DNA from: JANSWY01 sp038525605
GTDB lineage: Bacteria; Bacteroidota; Bacteroidia; Cytophagales; Cyclobacteriaceae
Length of the DNA stretch: 22,796 nucleotides
Reading direction: 5' to 3'
Assembly (NCBI GenBank): GCA_038525605.1
Contig: JBCBHL010000080.1
Span: 1-22,796, forward strand
How positions within the stretch are numbered: position 1 is the first letter of the stretch; the number at the start of each line of letters is the position of its first letter. The position numbers were made by a program, and so were the translations under genes. The notes beneath the pieces are model-generated. The model saw only the letters and a program-made list of their open reading frames with translations. It searched no databases and was not told the DNA's origin. Of the stretch, positions 20,826-22,796 are shown piece after piece.

Positions 20826-22394
20826 ATGAAAAAGACTAAGAACCAGTTAATTATAATTTTCTGTGCATCAATTCTTGTGCTTTTCGCCAATATCTGGGGA
20901 TACCCATTATATATTCTTGACGAGGTAAAAAACGCCCAGTGCGCCTATGAGATGATGGAGTCTGAAAACTATATTGTTCCTACCTTTAATGGTGCTCTGC
21001 GAGCCGACAAGCCTCCTCTTCATTATTATTTCATGATAGCAGGCTATAAAATTTTTGGAATGGGTGCATTAGGTGCCAGATTTTTTTCTGCTGTCTTCGG
21101 GATTCTTACTGTTCTTCTCACTTTCAGGATCAGCAGAATGTATATGACAGAAAGAGCTGCAAAGGTAGCAGCAGTCTGTTTATTAGCATCTGTGGGGTTT
21201 GCCTTTCAGTTTCATTTGGCTACTCCGGATGCCTATCTGATTTTCTTCATGACAGCTTCTCTTTTTTCCTTTTTCCATCATTTCCAAAGTGGCAAAAAGA
21301 GGTACCTGTATTTCACATATGTGGCGATAGGCTTGGCAGTCCTCACAAAAGGACCTGTTGGGTTAATCCTTCCCGGTGTTAGTATATTTTTCTTCCTCAT
21401 TGCGAAGAAGAAGCTTAAGAAAAAGCAGATTAAACAACTCAAAATCTGGCAGGGAGCACTGATCATACTTGGAATCAACCTGCCCTGGTATCTTTCTGTA
21501 CATTTCATGACTGAAGGTGTCTGGACAGAGCAATTTTTCCTTTTTCATAATTACGGCAGATACACATCCTCTGAAATAGGACATGGAAGTGCTTTCTTTC
21601 TACCGACATTGTTTATCATCGGATGGGCATTGCCATTTTCCGCTTTTTTGATTCAGTCGTTGCACAAGCCTTTCAAATACAGACTCAATGACCTGGCAAT
21701 TCTTTCGTTGGTGACCTTTACCGTCACAATTGTATTTTTCTCACTTTCCTCCAACAAACTGATTCATTATGTATCGCCTACAATCCCATTTGTAGCGATC
21801 ATGACTGGCAATTTCCTGGGGGGTGTAAACTCTGCTAACTGGAAATCCAGTAAAATGAATTGGTCAATTTATTTTCTGATAGGCATCTGTGTGCTGGTAC
21901 CGATAATAGCTTATTTTGCTTTCTCCAGCAGTAGTGAATTTGCAGCATATACAAACTTCTCATTCATTTTCCTATCACTAACGGCTGGAGCCGGATTTAT
22001 GCTGTTTTTCCTATTTAAAAAGAGTTTAAAGGGAGTTGTGATTTCAATGGCAACCAGTTTTATCTTAAACACGAATCTGATTTTCTACCTGCTGATGCCA
22101 CAGATATTTAATGATAACCCGGTGAAAGCGTCAGAACCTATAGTGGCTTCTGCAGAAGGGATTGGTGCCTTTAGAAATTTCAACAGTGCTTTCGTAATGG
22201 GTGCAAATCAAAGAATTCTACAGCTATCGAATCTAAAAGAACTTGAGCAGTTTTTTAGTGATTACCCCAATGGGATCGTCATTACCAGGGATAAATACCT
22301 GGAGGAATTTGGGCTTGAGAGTTACTACGAAGTGATCTTCGAAAAAAATGACCTCATTGACGAAAACAATTCCATCATTCTAAAGAAGCGTTAG
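20826..22394 (+). CDS. ArnT-like glycosyltransferase (GT39/GT83 family)
   Basis: The product has 522 residues with about 12 membrane helices. The first periplasmic loop has the catalytic acidic motif LDEVKNAQCAYEM (Asp32, Glu33), followed by RADKPPLHYYFM (59-70), both hallmarks of ArnT and protein mannosyltransferases. ATPDAYLIFFM (about 132-142) and GLAVLTKGPVGLILPG fit the same family. Such enzymes take a sugar from a polyprenyl phosphate carrier and attach it to lipid A or another envelope target. At 522 residues it is close to ArnT (about 550) with a reduced C-terminal soluble part. The sugar and target are unknown; no arn genes are in the window. Its end overlaps the convergent gene at 22375 by 20 bases. 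Confidence 0.9.
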   Translation: MKKTKNQLIIIFCASILVLFANIWGYPLYILDEVKNAQCAYEMMESENYIVPTFNGALRADKPPLHYYFMIAGYKIFGMGALGARFFSAVFGILTVLLTFRISRMYMTERAAKVAAVCLLASVGFAFQFHLATPDAYLIFFMTASLFSFFHHFQSGKKRYLYFTYVAIGLAVLTKGPVGLILPGVSIFFFLIAKKKLKKKQIKQLKIWQGALIILGINLPWYLSVHFMTEGVWTEQFFLFHNYGRYTSSEIGHGSAFFLPTLFIIGWALPFSAFLIQSLHKPFKYRLNDLAILSLVTFTVTIVFFSLSSNKLIHYVSPTIPFVAIMTGNFLGGVNSANWKSSKMNWSIYFLIGICVLVPIIAYFAFSSSSEFAAYTNFSFIFLSLTAGAGFMLFFLFKKSLKGVVISMATSFILNTNLIFYLLMPQIFNDNPVKASEPIVASAEGIGAFRNFNSAFVMGANQRILQLSNLKELEQFFSDYPNGIVITRDKYLEEFGLESYYEVIFEKNDLIDENNSIILKKR

Positions 22395-22796
22395 CTGCCT
22401 TTTTCAATTCGGAATTTAACTTTCTCTTTCCTAACGGAAAGGGTGGAAACTGATCCCACGTAACCCCAAAACTTACCTGATGACCTGAATCTACAAACCT
22501 GTAGTTGTAATTATCGTGCCCGTAGATATAGCTCAGCAAAAATCCGACTGCCGGAGATCCCGGAATAGGATAAACCGTAATCATACTTTCCGACCTGAAT
22601 GGGTTCACATGCTGATGAGGATCGGCTATGAATTCAAAATTTTGTTTAAAGGAGATTCTGAAATCGGTCTCTTTTTTCCACTTCCAGATATCCATTCTCT
22701 CATATCCAACCATCAGGCGATGTCTGCCATAAATCGCTATATCCTCATCAGAATGCCCACCAAAATCACCCAAAAATAAAAATCGATTATGAAACA
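22375..22796 (-). CDS. Outer-membrane-type protein, C-terminal part (5' end outside window)
   Basis: The frame is open to the right edge. An internal TTG at 22773 could be read as a start, but the codons beyond it (HNRFLFLG) continue without a stop. The visible 140 residues have alternating aromatic and polar strands with tight turns (HRLMVGYERMDIW, SMITVYPIPGSPAVGFLLSYIYG, HQVSFGVTWDQF), as in beta barrels. The C-terminus is a charged tail (KLNSELKKAANASLE), unusual for a barrel that ends in Phe or Tyr. I do not recognise the family. It ends 20 bases inside the glycosyltransferase gene in the opposite direction, so the two mRNAs overlap. Confidence 0.6.
   Translation of the reverse strand, partial: FHNRFLFLGDFGGHSDEDIAIYGRHRLMVGYERMDIWKWKKETDFRISFKQNFEFIADPHQHVNPFRSESMITVYPIPGSPAVGFLLSYIYGHDNYNYRFVDSGHQVSFGVTWDQFPPFPLGKRKLNSELKKAANASLE

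Overview
The window looks like a chromosomal stretch of a free-living member of the Bacteroidota, probably of the order Cytophagales. It is AT-rich. Genes mostly lack Shine-Dalgarno sequences, and several promoters match the Bacteroidota -7 box TAnnTTTG. Typical families are present: a TonB-dependent receptor with an N-terminal carboxypeptidase-regulatory-like domain, SCP-2, DUF2064, and double-glycine peptide-natural-product precursors. No rRNA, tRNA, CRISPR array, transposase or integrase was recognised.

Left edge (1-2987), accessory region. Three tandem minus-strand RiPP precursor genes, one cut by the window edge, share a conserved leader ending in Gly-Gly. The two complete cores share a spaced Ser/Thr-x4-Cys pattern that fits lanthionine rings. 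Upstream of them, on the same strand, is a 536-residue secreted-effector-like protein. Its N-terminal segment resembles that of Bacteroidota proteins associated with extracellular contractile injection systems, and its C-terminal half carries an HELGH zinc-metallopeptidase domain of the M91 (NleD-like) type. The maturation and export genes for the peptides, and any injection apparatus, are not in the window.

Middle left (2988-10506), envelope genes. A rhodanese and a DUF2064 transferase overlap in one operon, followed by a two-helix membrane protein of unknown function. On the minus strand lie a TonB receptor/TPR protein pair and an outer-membrane pair: a short Omp85 (one POTRA domain plus barrel) preceded by another barrel protein. 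The promoter of the latter pair carries two inverted repeats that look like operators.

Middle (10507-17335), respiration and metals. An MFS transporter and a CRP/FNR regulator (with tandem terminators) lie on the minus strand. Divergent from the regulator is an overlapping operon of HemJ (heme synthesis), an SCO copper chaperone and a cytochrome c lipoprotein. It converges on a four-gene minus-strand operon: ABC ATPase, FtsX-type permease with a His-rich periplasmic domain, a DUF3299-like Cys protein and a lipoprotein. That operon is probably a metal-linked envelope transport system. A 156-bp MITE-like element with 13-bp perfect terminal inverted repeats fills the gap between the two operons.

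Right (17336-22796). A 0.7-kb intergenic stretch holds a strong orphan terminator preceded by a possible 26-residue membrane protein or small RNA. Then come a CPA1 Na+/H+ antiporter, a glutaminyl-peptide cyclotransferase lipoprotein starting at TTG, an SCP-2 protein, an ArnT-like GT39/83 glycosyltransferase, and the C-terminal part of an outer-membrane protein running off the right edge.
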